64,000 nucleotides of DNA from Carya illinoinensis (Eukaryota; Streptophyta; Magnoliopsida; Fagales; Juglandaceae). Both the position numbers and the translations under genes were made by a program. The stretch covers positions 2,976,001 through 3,040,000 of the forward strand of contig NC_056767.1 in the NCBI RefSeq assembly GCF_018687715.1. The letters are read 5' to 3'. The notes below the pieces were generated by a model. It was given only the letters and a program-made list of their open reading frames with translations. It did not search any database and was not told where the DNA came from. Of the stretch, positions 45,294 to 58,239 are shown piece after piece (position 1 is the first letter of the stretch; the number at the start of each line of letters is the position of its first letter).

Positions 45294-46885
45294 ATACTGA
45301 ATGGTAGGATGCGATGAAGGCTGAGTATGCTGCACTTGTCCACAATCAAACGTGGACTCTGGTACCCCCTATCTCTCAAACTAATATACTTAGTTGTAGA
45401 TGGGTTTTTCGTACAAAAACCCATGTCGACGGGTCCTTTGAAAGGAGAAAGGCCCGTCTTGTTGCAAAAGGATACCATCAACAATTTGGTGTTGATTATC
45501 TGGACACTTTCAGTCCGGTTGTGAAAGCCTCTACCATTCGGCTTATTATTTCACTTGCTATTTCTCATGGTTAGCCCTTACGTCAAATAGACATTCAGAA
45601 TGCGTTTTTGCATGGTCTACTGACTGAAAATGTGTACATGCAACAACCTCAGGGTTTTATTGATAAAACCCGACCACAGCATGTTTGCAAACTCAATAAA
45701 GTCATCTACAGACTCAAACAAGCCCATAGGGCTTGGTTTCATCAATTAAGTTCTTGACTCCTTAATTATCGATTTGTTGCCTCTCGAGCTGACCCATCTC
45801 TGTTTATCCTGAATTACAATGCCACTAAAATTTATCTGCTCGTCTATGTTGATGATATAGTGATCACTACCTCACAGTCATCAGCTATCTCAAATTTAAT
45901 TCATGATCTTGGCATTATTTTTCCTGTCAAGGACCTTGGCCCTCTATCTTTCTTCTTAGGAATAGAGGTTGATTACACTCCTAGTGGCCTTGTTCTATCT
46001 CAAAGGAAATACATCAATAGTCTCTTAGCCCGTACTCAAATGCTGACTACCAATCCAATGTCCTCTCCCATGGCAGCATCTCTAAAACTCTCTAAGCATG
46101 ACACGCCTGACTTTGATGATGCTACAATCTATCGTAGCATTGTAGGAGGCCTACAATATCTTTCCATGACCAGACCTGATATGTCCTTTTCAGTTAATAA
46201 GGTTTGCCAATTTATGCACTCTCCCAAAGTTCCTCATTGGAGTGCTATAAAATGCATTCTAAGATACTTAAAAGCCACTATCAATCATGGCTTATTTTTC
46301 TCCTCCAACTCTAGTCTTACTCTTCAAGTATATTCCGATGCTGATTGGGAAGGTTGTCCCGATGATCGCAGATCAACTAGTGGCACTTGTATATTTCTAG
46401 GCAAACACCTTATTTCTTGGAGCTCCAAGAAACAGCAAACAGTTGCACGCTCCTCCACTGAAGTCGAATATAAGGCTATTGCTTCCTCTGCAGCTGAAGT
46501 CACATGGCTACAAACTGTTCTTAGAGAGCTTGCCGTTCCATTATCTCAAGCTCCTACCTTGTGGTGTGACAACTTAGGAGCCACATACCTCTCGGCTAAT
46601 CCTGTTTATCATTCAAAAACAAAACACATGGATATTGATTATCATTTTGTAAGAGACAAAGTGGCTGCCCATACACTCAAAGTTTCTTTTATCAGCTCCA
46701 AAGATCAGATTGCAGACATATTGACAAAACCTCTTGTTGCTGATAAATTTTCTCATCTCAGAACCAGTCTCAAAGTTGTTGATACTCCTTTGGACTCGAG
46801 GGGGCGTATCAAGATACATAACTCAGAATCACCCAAGAGTATACCCAAGCAGCGTGACAAGCATACAAAATGCATAAATTGCTAA
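45294..46885 (+). pseudogene. 5'-truncated Ty1/copia reverse transcriptase-RNase H
   Basis: It opens at [20 protein letters not shown], then [10 protein letters not shown] and [15 protein letters not shown]. In-frame stops occur near 45,572 and 45,757. The active site YVDDI lies at 45,845-45,859. RNase H shows [18 protein letters not shown], then [18 protein letters not shown] and HSKTKHMDIDYHFVRD, ending at ADILTKPL. The true polyprotein end is near 46,800 and the frame then reads into the LTR. Gag, protease and integrase are missing. It joins the G-run region at about 45,294 with no 5' LTR, so it is a fragment. It belongs to a different copia lineage from the 18.8-kb element. Confidence 0.9.
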
Positions 46886-47070
46886 TATGCACACTGGACA
46901 GGAACCGTAGATAGAAATACTCTAGATGATTCTTATTCTTCTCTACAGTTTTTTGTAACAAACTATTATTCCTTTATTCATGTATATAAGGATAGCACTA
47001 TTCAATAACAAATCAGGAAGAATTCTTTACAATTCAATTTTACTTACAGAGAACACATCAGGAATATATC
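46807..47070 (+). repeat. 3' LTR of the second copia fragment
   Basis: A purine tract (GACTCGAGGGGGCG) ends at about 46,806, and LTR-like sequence starting TATCAAGATACATAAC follows, with TGTATATAAGGATAG as a promoter-like box near 46,981. The right end is uncertain, around 47,040-47,075. Confidence 0.6.
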
Positions 47071-49858
47071 TCTGTTGCGTTTAGAATTTTTTTAATAAAA
47101 AATGAGAAATGATATTTGCAGTCGTGGTTGTGCAAGCGGCGTACAGTCGCTTTAAAAAAAATGAATTAATATGGGATCCACATGAAAAAAAAAACTAACT
47201 TTTTAATCGTGGACCCTACTCTTTTTCAAAACAATTACACAACATTTACAATTTCACGACTGTATATAATATTGCTCATAAAAAATAGATTCAAGATTCT
47301 TGCTCACGACCGATTTGTCTCTTTTTTTTTTTTTTTTTTTTGTTAAATTTACGACCGACTTTGTCTTGCCTTTAAACTAAATAATAAATAATTTAATTTT
47401 GATTTTTTCGATGGAAAATAATTTAACTTTTGACTTGACACTTTTGAGTGATTGAAAGGATGATGTAGTACTACGTGCGGAAACCCACGGTGATGGTGGG
47501 CCCCGGGAATATCTTTCTATAATTGTGTCAATGCCAACAACCTTGTACCTACTGCCTGCCTCCTTTGTCTCGCCTGCAGCCGCAACTAGTTTTTGTATAT
47601 TCTCACGAGAAAAATCTCTCAAATTTAATTTTGTTCCGATGGTAGGTAATTTGTGAATAATTATAAAAAAAATATTAAAGAATAATATAAAATAGATTAA
47701 AAATAAAAATAAAATAATAAATAATATTTAAGTATTCTTCACCATCCAATAATAATGATAAAGTAATCTTACAACTTATACTTACGGTGTAATATTATAG
47801 CTCACGCATTTAAATTATTTAAATTTAATTATTTAATAGTTAAAAAAATAATTATTAGTAAAATTACTTATTTTTTTAATGATTAATAATTTTAAAAAAA
47901 TATTTTAAAAAATGATGAAAAAAAATCTCTATATTTATGATAGAGATATTAGCTATACGTGCTGGCCAACCTGCTAGCACCCTTCTCGCATATATATGCA
48001 TTGGCTGGCTAATGTTTTCAATATGACCTCAACCTCCATTCTTTATAATGATAAAAATTTAAGAGAAATAATTTAATCTTTAAGTATTTATATAAAAATA
48101 AATTTATAAATTATCATATTTTAATATGATATGCTAAATTGTAAATTGACTTTTTATTATAAATTAGATTTAATTAATCACATGTAATAATACTAGTTTG
48201 TATATTTATTTTTATGAAATATTTTTATATCAAAAACCTTTTTCAGAATTCGAAAGAATTATTATATTTATATGTTATTTTTACAAAAGATTATTTTTAT
48301 ATGTTGACATATTAGTTTATTTAATTTTGTCTTAATTTTTTTATCAAAGCCAAGGCTGGTGTTGTTATTGTTAAATTAGCATATAACTTTTCTTTTATTA
48401 AAAATTTGCATGGACAGGTGATTAATTAGTGACTACAAAGCAAGCTCAATTATTCGATTTCTTTATGGAAATATATGTAGGTGGCCCGGGCACATCATTA
48501 TGATATTCTATTAACAGTTGATTAATTACAAAATTGTTTGTTTATAAATTATAAGTTAGCCAATTAATTAAACATTTTGTCTGATCATAACACAGCATAA
48601 TTAAACAAGAAATTTGGCCTTTTGTAGTGATTATATTTTGTTGCAATTGAAAACACTGCAATAGGTAATCTGTTGCAGCGAATATTATTATTGTTGCAAT
48701 ATTTTGACATCGATATACTGTTTCGTGAAGGCGGGCGCTTGGCTTTAATTGTTGCAACGAATTCTTCATCAGCTGCGGCGAAAATGTGCCTTGCCATAAT
48801 AATTAAGTTGTTGCAGCGGGGTAATGTCGTTGGTATTAGTTGTGGGCGCCAAATCTCACTTTTCTTTTATTTTTCCCCCCGAAACCACTCTGTTACCCGG
48901 TAGCCCTTCTCCACTTCGACGTTCATCCCCATTTCTCCTACCGGTAATTGTTTGACACCAACTTGATACACAAGGCCAGAAATCTACCTCCATTGTCGAC
49001 TACACTAGAACCCTAGGTTCTCCTCCACTTCATTTCCCTTCCGCGGAAGCTACGGTCATCGCTTCCTTCCCATCCCGCGCTGTTCCTCCATCTATTGTCG
49101 GAGTGATTTTTCGACACCTATTTCTCTTTGTAGTGGATGTTGACATTGTCGAACCTAACTCTCTCGCTTTACCTTCTGTCACAACAGGTATCTCTGCAAC
49201 TCATTTGTCTCTCTCTCCCCCTTCATCCGCGCTTGATGCTTTACAAAAATGGGTGCTTTTTGTTTGTAGATGTTTGAATCTATCAGCATCTCCTTTCTTG
49301 CACCATTTTTATTGAAATTTAATTTTGTAATATCTGCATTTTGGCTCTGTGTGCTTTTGGGTATTTCATGTTCATAATTTGGCAGTGGTAGTTTAAATTT
49401 GTAGCGTGTCCTCTGATTAACTATTTTTTTCTTCAAATCCCTAATTCTATGACTAATGTTCCCATATGAAGTTAGGTTTTCAATAGCTTAGACAAATTGG
49501 ACATTTAGTGTATATCAGTTTCAACTAAAATTGCATCAAAAGTTTGCTTATTCCAACGTGAATGCTTGGAGGCATGAAAATCTAAAGTATTTGCACATTA
49601 TGCAGTATCTTTTATTAGATTTTAGAAACAAAACATCTATTTTTTGTTACTCAAATACAGTATCATGTTTTGGGATAGAGAGCGGAGAGACTAATTGTGT
49701 GATAGAGCATATAGAATTAACAGGAGTCAGACTTTCCATAGCTAGCTTATGTCCCTAAATTGAATGAATGAGTGTTTTCTATCCTTTTCTTGCAAAGATT
49801 ACTTGTTTTAGTTTGAATTTAAAGTGGGGTCTAGGTTAATTTAAGTAATTCAGGTGAG
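47071..49858. other. Intergenic region, including a duplicated segment and a GC-richer stretch
   Basis: About 48,230-48,610 is the direct duplicate of 31,800-32,190. From about 48,860 to 49,320 the sequence is C/T-rich and resembles a plant 5' leader, with an AG|GTATCT donor-like site near 49,189, but no protein family can be read from it. Short GTTGCA-containing motifs recur at 48,640-48,820. A T run lies at about 47,321-47,341. Confidence 0.4.
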
Positions 49859-49863
49859 ATGTC

Positions 49864-51208
49864 TGTTGAACCCAAGATTTCAAATTTTGTGTAATTATAT
49901 ATTTACACATGGATTTTGATGATAACAAATGAATTCAAAGAATAAAGAAGTCTCAAGCTCAAGTTGTCTACACAATGGAGTCAAGCACATCAAGGAAACA
50001 AGCATGAGCAAGAAGGGAACAAGTTCACATTAAAATTATAGAGTAATGTTGTAAATCTCTTCAAAATTCGAAATTAGGATTAATGCTCAAAATTAATATT
50101 TTATCATAAAGCATTAAAATACATTTTCCACATGTGCATGAATATTTTTGAAAATTAAATTTGAAAATTTTGAAAGATGATTGATTGTCATCTTTTGCAT
50201 GTGCATGCCTTGATTAAAGGGTTGAACTTTGAAAATATTAAAGATGATTGATTGTCATCTTTTGCATGTGCATGCCTTGATTAAAGGGTTGAACTTTGAA
50301 AATATTAAAGATGATTGATTGTCATCTTTCACATGTGCATGTTTTATTTGAATTTTTTCAAAAGTGATTGATGCTTTTTTAGACTTATACAAAAAGTAAA
50401 AGATTAGGTTTGAATTTTTTGAAAATGAAAGTATGCTCATTTTGTCATATGCCAAAAGTAAAAGATTAGGTTTGATTTTTTTGAAAAAGTGAATGATGTT
50501 GTCTTTGACAATTGAAAAAGAAGAACCTTTTATTTGAATTCTTTGAAAAAGTGAATGATGTTGTCTTTGACATGTGAATCTTTTTAAATTTGAATATGAA
50601 GTCTCATATGCCTATAAATAGATCATTTGAGAGCTTCAAATTTACAACACCAAGAGCATACAACATTCATTCAAAGCTTTCATTCTCTCTTCTCTAAGCA
50701 TTGAGCCTTAATCCTTGTTCATTTTGAGAGATATAGTTTGCGCTGTATTGTTTTTATTTCACTCATTGAGGAGTGTTTTCTGATAACCTACCCACTATCA
50801 GCTTTTGTATTAGAAAAAGGGTGTGTATAACCCTTGTGTGTGTAGAAAGTATTCTACACGGGGAATAGTTGAATCACCACGTGTAAGGTGATTGCAAGTG
50901 TAGAGGGTGTTCTACACGGATCCTTTGTAGCGGTGTTGTTCAAAGGTGTAATAGGTTTCTATCTCCACCTGAAGGAGGTTGAATAGTGAATTTGGGAATC
51001 CTCAAGGGGTAGCTTGAGGCGAGGACGTAGGCAGTGGGGCCGAACCTCGTTAACATACTGAGTTTGCTTCTCTCTTACCCTTACTCTTTATATTTATTGT
51101 TATTTCATATTTTGTTTATATTTTATATTATATATTTGATTTATAATTGTTATTTTTTTTAATACAACTCAATTCATCCCCCCTCTTGTGTTAGTCATCT
51201 GGGCAACA
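49864..51208 (+). mobile_element. Solo LTR, 1,345 bp, with perfect 5-bp target duplication
   Basis: It starts TGTTGAACCC and ends TGGGCAACA, and is flanked by ATGTC at 49,859-49,863 and 51,209-51,213. The terminal sequence CCCCCCTCTTGTGTTAGTCA and the TTGATGATAACAAATG motif near the start resemble SIRE/Maximus-type copia LTRs (family assignment moderate). It holds a 67-bp internal tandem repeat (GATGATTGATTGTCATC at 50,176, 50,243 and 50,310). Solo LTRs arise by recombination between the two LTRs with loss of the interior. Confidence 0.92.
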
Positions 51209-51452
51209 ATGTCATACTGCATTGGCCCATCACTTGAAATATGATAATGTGTGCAGAACTACCTACCTGACTGCTGGTGGGTGCAATGTTTGCAGTTGAT
51301 ACCTAATTTAGAGGAGCCAAACCCAGAATCTTAACCTAATTAATTTTCTCTAGTAAAGTCTCCATTCTATATAAATATAGCAAGCTCTCACCTCTCTGCC
51401 TTTCATATAAAATATTTGCATTCTAGTGCTAGTCCAAGGCTATAGCAATAAT

Positions 51453-51555
<103 letters not shown>

Positions 51556-52731
51556 GAGGCTGAAAACATTTCTAGCACTAAAAAGAGGCAGCAGCAGCTT
51601 GTTTATTTGGTTTAGAAATATATTTAATCAGTCTATATATATCTATAAATATATTCAATAGGATGTAATTAATCAGTGGTTCTGTATGTTAGAAACTAGT
51701 TCTTTCTGTTTCCTCCTTTCTTTTCAGTCTCCATTGGATAGTTACCCTTTTATGTTGGTTCAGCAAAACTAGTTATACTAATGGCATATAGATCTATCAA
51801 ACAAAGCTGCTCTCTTATAACCAAAATTGTTATAAGAAAGCTTCATCTTCTGTTTCTATCCACTGTGAGATCATGGATGCTACTGTGAGCGCATGGAGAC
51901 TGAGATCTAGATGGTATTCTACCTATCATACTCTCAAGCCTGGCTTTTGGATTTACTCTGTTTATTTTCTTCATCACTATTGGTAGCTACTGTTTAAACA
52001 ATTAGTGGGCTTTGTTTTAAGATACAAGGGCATAGATCTGCACACATAATAGTATTTCCTTTTTCCCCCCTCTAGCTTTGTTGTCTTATTATTAAAATAA
52101 AGGCAGGTTGTCTGCTGTACAGCATCAATTTTTTAACATGTGTTTCATAAAATGGTGCGTGATATGCTTCCTAGCTAGATTCATGAAACCCATTTGAGAA
52201 TTTCCCAAAAAAAAAAAAGTTACATGTGTTACAAAATGATAATTTAATTAACTAATAATCAGTGATCTGTATGTAGAAAGACTTTGAAGTATTAATATTC
52301 TGATTGAGAGATAACTGAATTTTATATACTACTCTACCACAACCATTATTGAGTCATGGCTTACATGTAAGAACAGATTAATTTATATATATTATATATA
52401 TGTATACACACACACAAACTATAAAATATGAGTAAATTAATAAACAATGGATTGATCTGCATTCTGCATTAAAAAATTACTTACATCCCTTGAGATTGTA
52501 CTTGCACGGAAGGTTCTCTCGCTTGCACCAGAAACCAGATCAATCTATAAAATTGTCAAGTAGAACCTGGAGATAGCATGTCAATTCAAAGAACCCTAGA
52601 GTTGAAAACTGTTGCACCATTTTGGACAAGCTTGTGCAGTCACTACTGGATCTTCCCAAGGTTAATAACTAAGCCCCAAAGATAAGGTTTTAATGAGTGC
52701 TCTAGATCTATATGGAGTTTAGGTGGAGACA

Positions 52732-53154
52732 ATATTTGTCTGTAGCGTCTTTGCTGCAGCTTTCTCTGGTTGTGGTAAAAAGTTGCTATATTCTGATGTG
52801 GATACCAAATTATGCTGGGCACAAGCTTTTACTGCCCTGCAGACTAGTATTTTCTGGGAAATTAGAAATATATTGTCTCGTGGACGATTTCCATAGATAT
52901 TGAACTTGAAGCAGTTGATATAAGTGTCAAAAATTAGTCTGCAGGGCTTTTAATGGTGTCGACCCTGTTGAAGTGAAAGCATTCAACAATTCTGTTTCAG
53001 ATTTAGGAAGGAGAGCTGAGAAACTTTCACAAGGACTAAATCTTCTTACAAAGGAAGTGGATAGCCTTTTCCACTTCCTTTGTTTTAACTGGGCGTGATG
53101 CTCTGCTTTACTGTACATTCACATGGTCGATCTCAATCATATATTTCAGGAAGA

Positions 53155-53155
<1 letters not shown>
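52732..53155 (+). pseudogene. BYPASS1-like (BPS1 family) pseudogene fragment
   Basis: The frame from 52,732 reads IFVCSVFAAAFSGCGKKLLY, then WAQAFTALQTSIFWEIRN, resembling the membrane-proximal region of BPS1-like proteins, and stops at about 52,897. A second block, about 52,938-53,098, reads GVDPVEVKAFNNSVSDLGRR, then KLSQGLNLLTKEVDSLF. After a frameshift near 53,090 it continues LTGRDALLY, matching the usual C-terminal end of the family. BPS1 proteins restrain a root-derived growth-inhibiting signal. Here the N-terminal half is missing and there are stops and shifts. A 41-nt A run begins at 53,156, suggesting a retrocopy. Family assignment is from memory of motifs. Confidence 0.6.

Positions 53156-53196
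<41 letters not shown>
53156..53196 (+). repeat. A41 homopolymer
   Basis: A pure adenine run at the 3' side of the BPS1-like fragment, consistent with a retained poly(A) tail of a processed copy, or with a simple homopolymer. Confidence 0.9.
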
Positions 53197-53199
<3 letters not shown>

Positions 53200-56100
53200 A
53201 CTATCCTTTAAGTTGTTTTCTGTTTTGCTGCTATTGTATGTGTTGTGAAATACTTATACTGCAACTCTATGAGTGAAAGAGTTGCGCTTTTGTACATGTT
53301 GATGGGTATAAAGCACACCACTTATTATATAAGTGTTCATTACAAAATTGTGAAGAGCAGCTCATTTACTTAAATATCTTGTTATGCTAACTGACGTGAT
53401 GAGCTTTAGATTCACGTGTATATTATAAGCTAAAGCTCATTCACATTTATTTTAATGAAAGTGTACATCACTCTACATTCTGTGTCAAAAGTTAGTTATA
53501 AGTGAATTCTATGCTTGCTATTCAAAACTTTTGTCAGCATGTCCTCGTAGATTAAATTGGGGCCACGGCCACCATTATTTGTATAAGCTTGATCTGCCAC
53601 TGGAGGTCTGACCCCGCCTGCTACAGGTGGTCCGCTCAAGCTGTACCATTTGAAACCTCCAATATTCCCCATTTGTACCATAAGAACTCGAACATATGGA
53701 ATTTATCCATACATGCTAAATAAGAATATTCTTTAGAAGCAAGTTTCGTTCAACACCAAACTCTGGAATAAGGAAAACCTGAAAAATTTGGTTGACAACA
53801 TATCAGCCTATAATTTCTAATTACCTAGGATTATGATATGCTCTGAATAATCCTTGACTCTTAAATGGGAAAGGAACCCTAGTTTGTTTGATATACCACA
53901 AACAAACTTGTTAAACCATAGCCTTGTGCCAAGAAACATTGCAGTTCTCTTTTTCATGCATTATATGTGAAGAATGTACGTTATATCTGTCCAGCCATAA
54001 TAAATAGTAAATAGGCATAATGTACGCTGCTGCATAAGGTCCAGCAGGAAAGTCTTTGCTTATCCAAATTTATTTTTAGAATATGAATACGTGTGAAAAT
54101 AGAAAATAGATGGATAGCAATCACCTACTTTTATACATTATCCGGGGCGTACTGCTGTGTTACACTGTACCTCATTTCTTGAAACTGAGCGCCTCGAAAT
54201 ATTTAGGGTTTTTACCAGTGGATTGTAGTGTTGTATGGTGTCTCATTGGTAATTTTGTCAATAAGTCTATCATCTTCAGGGGCATATATTGTTCAGGTCC
54301 TGGAAATATCATATAAATTGTGACGAGGTTTTACACTTGTAGTTGCACCAAAATGTGATTCCCATTCTTTGTACCTGTATATACGTGTATGTCATTAAAA
54401 GTTACCTTCCATAACAAACCAACCCGAAAGGTTATATATAGAGAAGAACACATAAACAATGACATCTAGAAGCAGGAGATCATGATGAAGATCAGGTTTC
54501 TGAATGTTCAGCTTCCAGTAATGGCCACCACCTTGTTATTATATATTTAACCTGGTTCAGCTTCCTCTAGCCCATTGTGCCGTGACATGCACACTGGGCT
54601 AGAAATGGTCAACTTGGTAATTAGACATAGCATAAGTACTACTGAAGTACTCTTGCTATGTTGGTCTTATATTAATTTTTCACACGGGTTTCTTTTAATG
54701 TATAATGTTTTAATCCTTTCATGATTCCTCTAACTTTGATTTTGGAGGTAATAAGTGTTGGGGAGTGAGTATAAATATTTTAAAACCCTATGCAGTGAAG
54801 CCTCTCTCTTTCCCTCTCTCTGGTATTATCTCCTTTTCCTTCTGACACATTTTTCCTAATAAATCACAAAATTTCACTGATAAAATCAGCTCACCAGCTT
54901 CTTAATACTGTCATAAAGCCCACCATGATCTGTACTGTGCAGGAATTCTTTTTGGTACCAAGTTATTAATTATACTACATACATAATCTGTGAATTCCTT
55001 TACTTTTATTTTGTTGCATTTCAAATCGCTGCGATATGTAACTTTTTGAGTGTTATTATATAACTCATGGATCATCTTCATGTCGATATACGATTTAAAA
55101 GCCATGGCCCCTTAACTGTTATTTATTCAACGATAAATAGCAGTTATATCTATCTAGTTTCCCTTAAGAGCTGCTAACCATTCTGACATGCCTGGAAAGT
55201 AGTGACCGGGTTGGGCAGCTTCACGTACGGCATATACCACTGTGCATAATCACTGATGATGTATTAATCTTGCATCTTAAAGTTTTGACTCTTTGGATTA
55301 CCTTTAAAAGTATACAAGCTATATTATAATCATGCCTTAGATACATACATACCTCCAGAAACAGAACTATTATTATATAATCCCTTTCCACACATTACAC
55401 TGATATTGATTTTAACTTAATATTTGGATATCTGAGTGCCATCTTTGGGATATTCATTCTTTGTTACTTATTACAAATATAATTATTAATTCAGTTTTTT
55501 TAAAGGTCATTTTTTGGGGGGGGGGGATTTCATTTAGTATTTGTCATGTGATTAAAATCTTGTATAGTAGATAAGTAGAGGCTATAATTAAATCTCCTTT
55601 ACTAGTAAATTTCTAAATAAGGCTGATTTAGATTGGTTGATGAGAAAGTTAAGTGCGGTTTAGACATGAAAAATGCTATTATGTTTTTCTGTTATGAATC
55701 TGGTTTCTTCCTAATTTAAAAGCATATATTAATTCCCACCTAACATCGATTATTCTAGTGCAATACTTATGCTGCTTTTTCTTCCAACAATCTATTTACG
55801 TGCATGAGCAGTGAGCTTTAAAGGCCTGAGAAGGTTGTTATGATATATCTCATAATTATTATAACTCTTATATAGAATTTGGCAAATGTCTCCACGCAGG
55901 AGTAGGATATTATCCAATCATAATTATGGAATTTAGTTAATTCCATAATTATTTTGTTTAGAATATCAACTATTATTTTTGATGAGTGATACAACTTCAA
56001 CAAACATACACACACAGCCACACCCTTTTATATTGTGCTATAACATAATAACAAATGTTCCTGTCAGATTTTTGTTACCCCAACCGTATGTTTATTTGGA

Positions 56101-58239
56101 AAGCTTCGTCAAGTTCACCGGTATGAGGGCAAAAATACACATAAAAGTTTGACTATACATACAAAAACAGAAGGATATCCAACTAATTCCTGAATATTAT
56201 CTCTTCTTTAAACTTTACCCAAACAGTTGCTACCTTAGAATCACCAATGATTAAATTAACTTCACATATTCAAAATGTTTCTGAACCCTTAAACTTTTTG
56301 TCAATGCTTTTGTTGCTTGTGGCTTTCGAAATAGAAGAGATTTTGTGTTATTCTAGCATTATGTGGAGGACCAACTCTGTTTTGCTGTTAAGGATTAAAC
56401 TCTCTCTTCTCTCTCAAGCAAATATTAAATCTCGTGAAATTTATCATTTATCTCAGGGTTTGTCCGAACTGCAGTCTTCCCTTTTTGTTATTACGCATAG
56501 TTGTTTCCTAAACAAATGCCATCATTGTATTTGTTTATAGGAAAATTTGAAGTATAAGGTGAACTACAATATAAAGGAGCTTCCCACGCAAGGAAATTCT
56601 TATTATCTTGATCACAAGGGCCCTTATTGAGGTAATTATTGTCGACATAAATAATTTTCCTCAATTAAATGCCTTGACTAATATTCTGTTGATATTTGAT
56701 GAACAAACCATGCTATTCGCCTCACAAATATCATGGTTTTTGGCGGCCAAGCCTAGTTGATTGTAGCATGTGGCTTCTTTTGTATGTAGAGGTTACTCTT
56801 ATGCTCCTGCTTACTTTTAAAACATATCACTTGGTTAAATTCTATTTTTGAAGCCATCCTATGAACTAATTTTTAAATACTTATTATTTCATCGCCAAAT
56901 CAGATTGGGGAACACATAATGTAACGATGAAACCAAATCCGCTACACAACCTCCCAACCTCCACACACCATAATTTTTTAATATGGTTTTTTAATATTTT
57001 GTTTTTAATTTTTTTTTTGAGTTTATTTTTTTTAAAACTAATTAAATTTTTTATATTCATTATCCATATCTTAAATATGTGTACTGAAAAGACAATAAAA
57101 ATAATGTGGTGTATGGAGGTTGTGTGAATAGTAGAAGGTTGTGTATCATTTGGAATTTATCGTAATTATATAACTTTTGTGTGAATTGTGGTTTGATTAA
57201 TGTGTTATATATTTACACACCAATTGGTATTATGGTGTGTAAATCTGTTTTCTACTGTACGGTTTTATAGTTTGCACTATATGGGTTGTTTCAGTTTAAA
57301 ACATTTTGGAGCAATAATATTCACCTTTTTGATGATATGTTTCCATTGCTAGATTGTAACGTGCATGTCATATTATTCTCACATCCGTTTAAAATCATTG
57401 AGGATGATTTTAAACATAAAAAACCATATGACACGAAAGGTGCATCATGCTATGCACCTGTATGTTTGGTCTTGGACGAGTAAAGCTACATCTGAATACA
57501 TATGCTTATTAGCTAAAACCCTATGTATCATTATCACATCAAGCTTTGTAATCTTTCAAAATGAAAACCTTATTTGACTTTATGCCTACACCCAGCCATC
57601 TACCAATTGGAGAATCAATTCGAGGAAAATTTGTCCATGATATACATGTCCATTTAATATTTAGATCTACAAGTCAAACAAGAATGTATCATTAAACTGT
57701 CATCCGCATCTCCTGACACGTACTTCCTTTTTCACAAGCTCCCTATTCTTGCCCAAGTACTTTCGTTTACACTTGTCGTTCATAATTGCATGAAATGCAA
57801 TTGATTCATTAAATCAATTGCTTTCCTTATAAATAATTAATTTACTTAAGTTTTCAAACTACACGCCAACCTAACCTCCAAACTAGTTCCAATTCTTGTT
57901 AGCATCTTTATATGCATTAGTTTGCCATTCACCAACAATTGGCCTTCTTGTACCATGTTTAACATGATGACATATTCTGCAGCCCTTCAATGCTCCTGAA
58001 TAGACACACCAAACTGTTCAACACAACTTTTAGTTCATTCCACAACGATCTTCATGACAACTTCGATTAGTATCATCACCTCCATCTTCTCTTGTGATAC
58101 ACTACATGTGGCTTTGAGTAAATGCTTATTATTAAGCTGACCATTTCACTTTCTCTAATTCTTCACCCATCTTTCGTATAGCTAAATTGAACCCCAAATA
58201 CTATCCGAGTAACTAATATGCTAATTTCAACCATTTTAG
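53197..58239. other. Low-density intergenic region
   Basis: No gene is supported. A MITE of the ACACAACCTC family lies at about 56,930-57,150. A less AT-rich minus frame at 53,681-53,496 (GGRGPNLIYEDML) could be an exon relic but matches no family I know. A short open stretch at 56,247-56,540 likewise matches nothing recognised. The left terminus of the CACTA element that follows was not found by eye. Confidence 0.4.

Noticed and set aside
44805..45317. 170-codon plus ORF and 220-codon minus ORF
   Set aside because: They are produced by the telomere-like repeats and the G-run tract; composition-driven, with no conserved motif.
48618..48630. TTTTGTAGTG as a possible CACTA terminus
   Set aside because: The left flank is the ordinary duplicated segment also present at 32 kb, so no element ends here; no partner terminus found.
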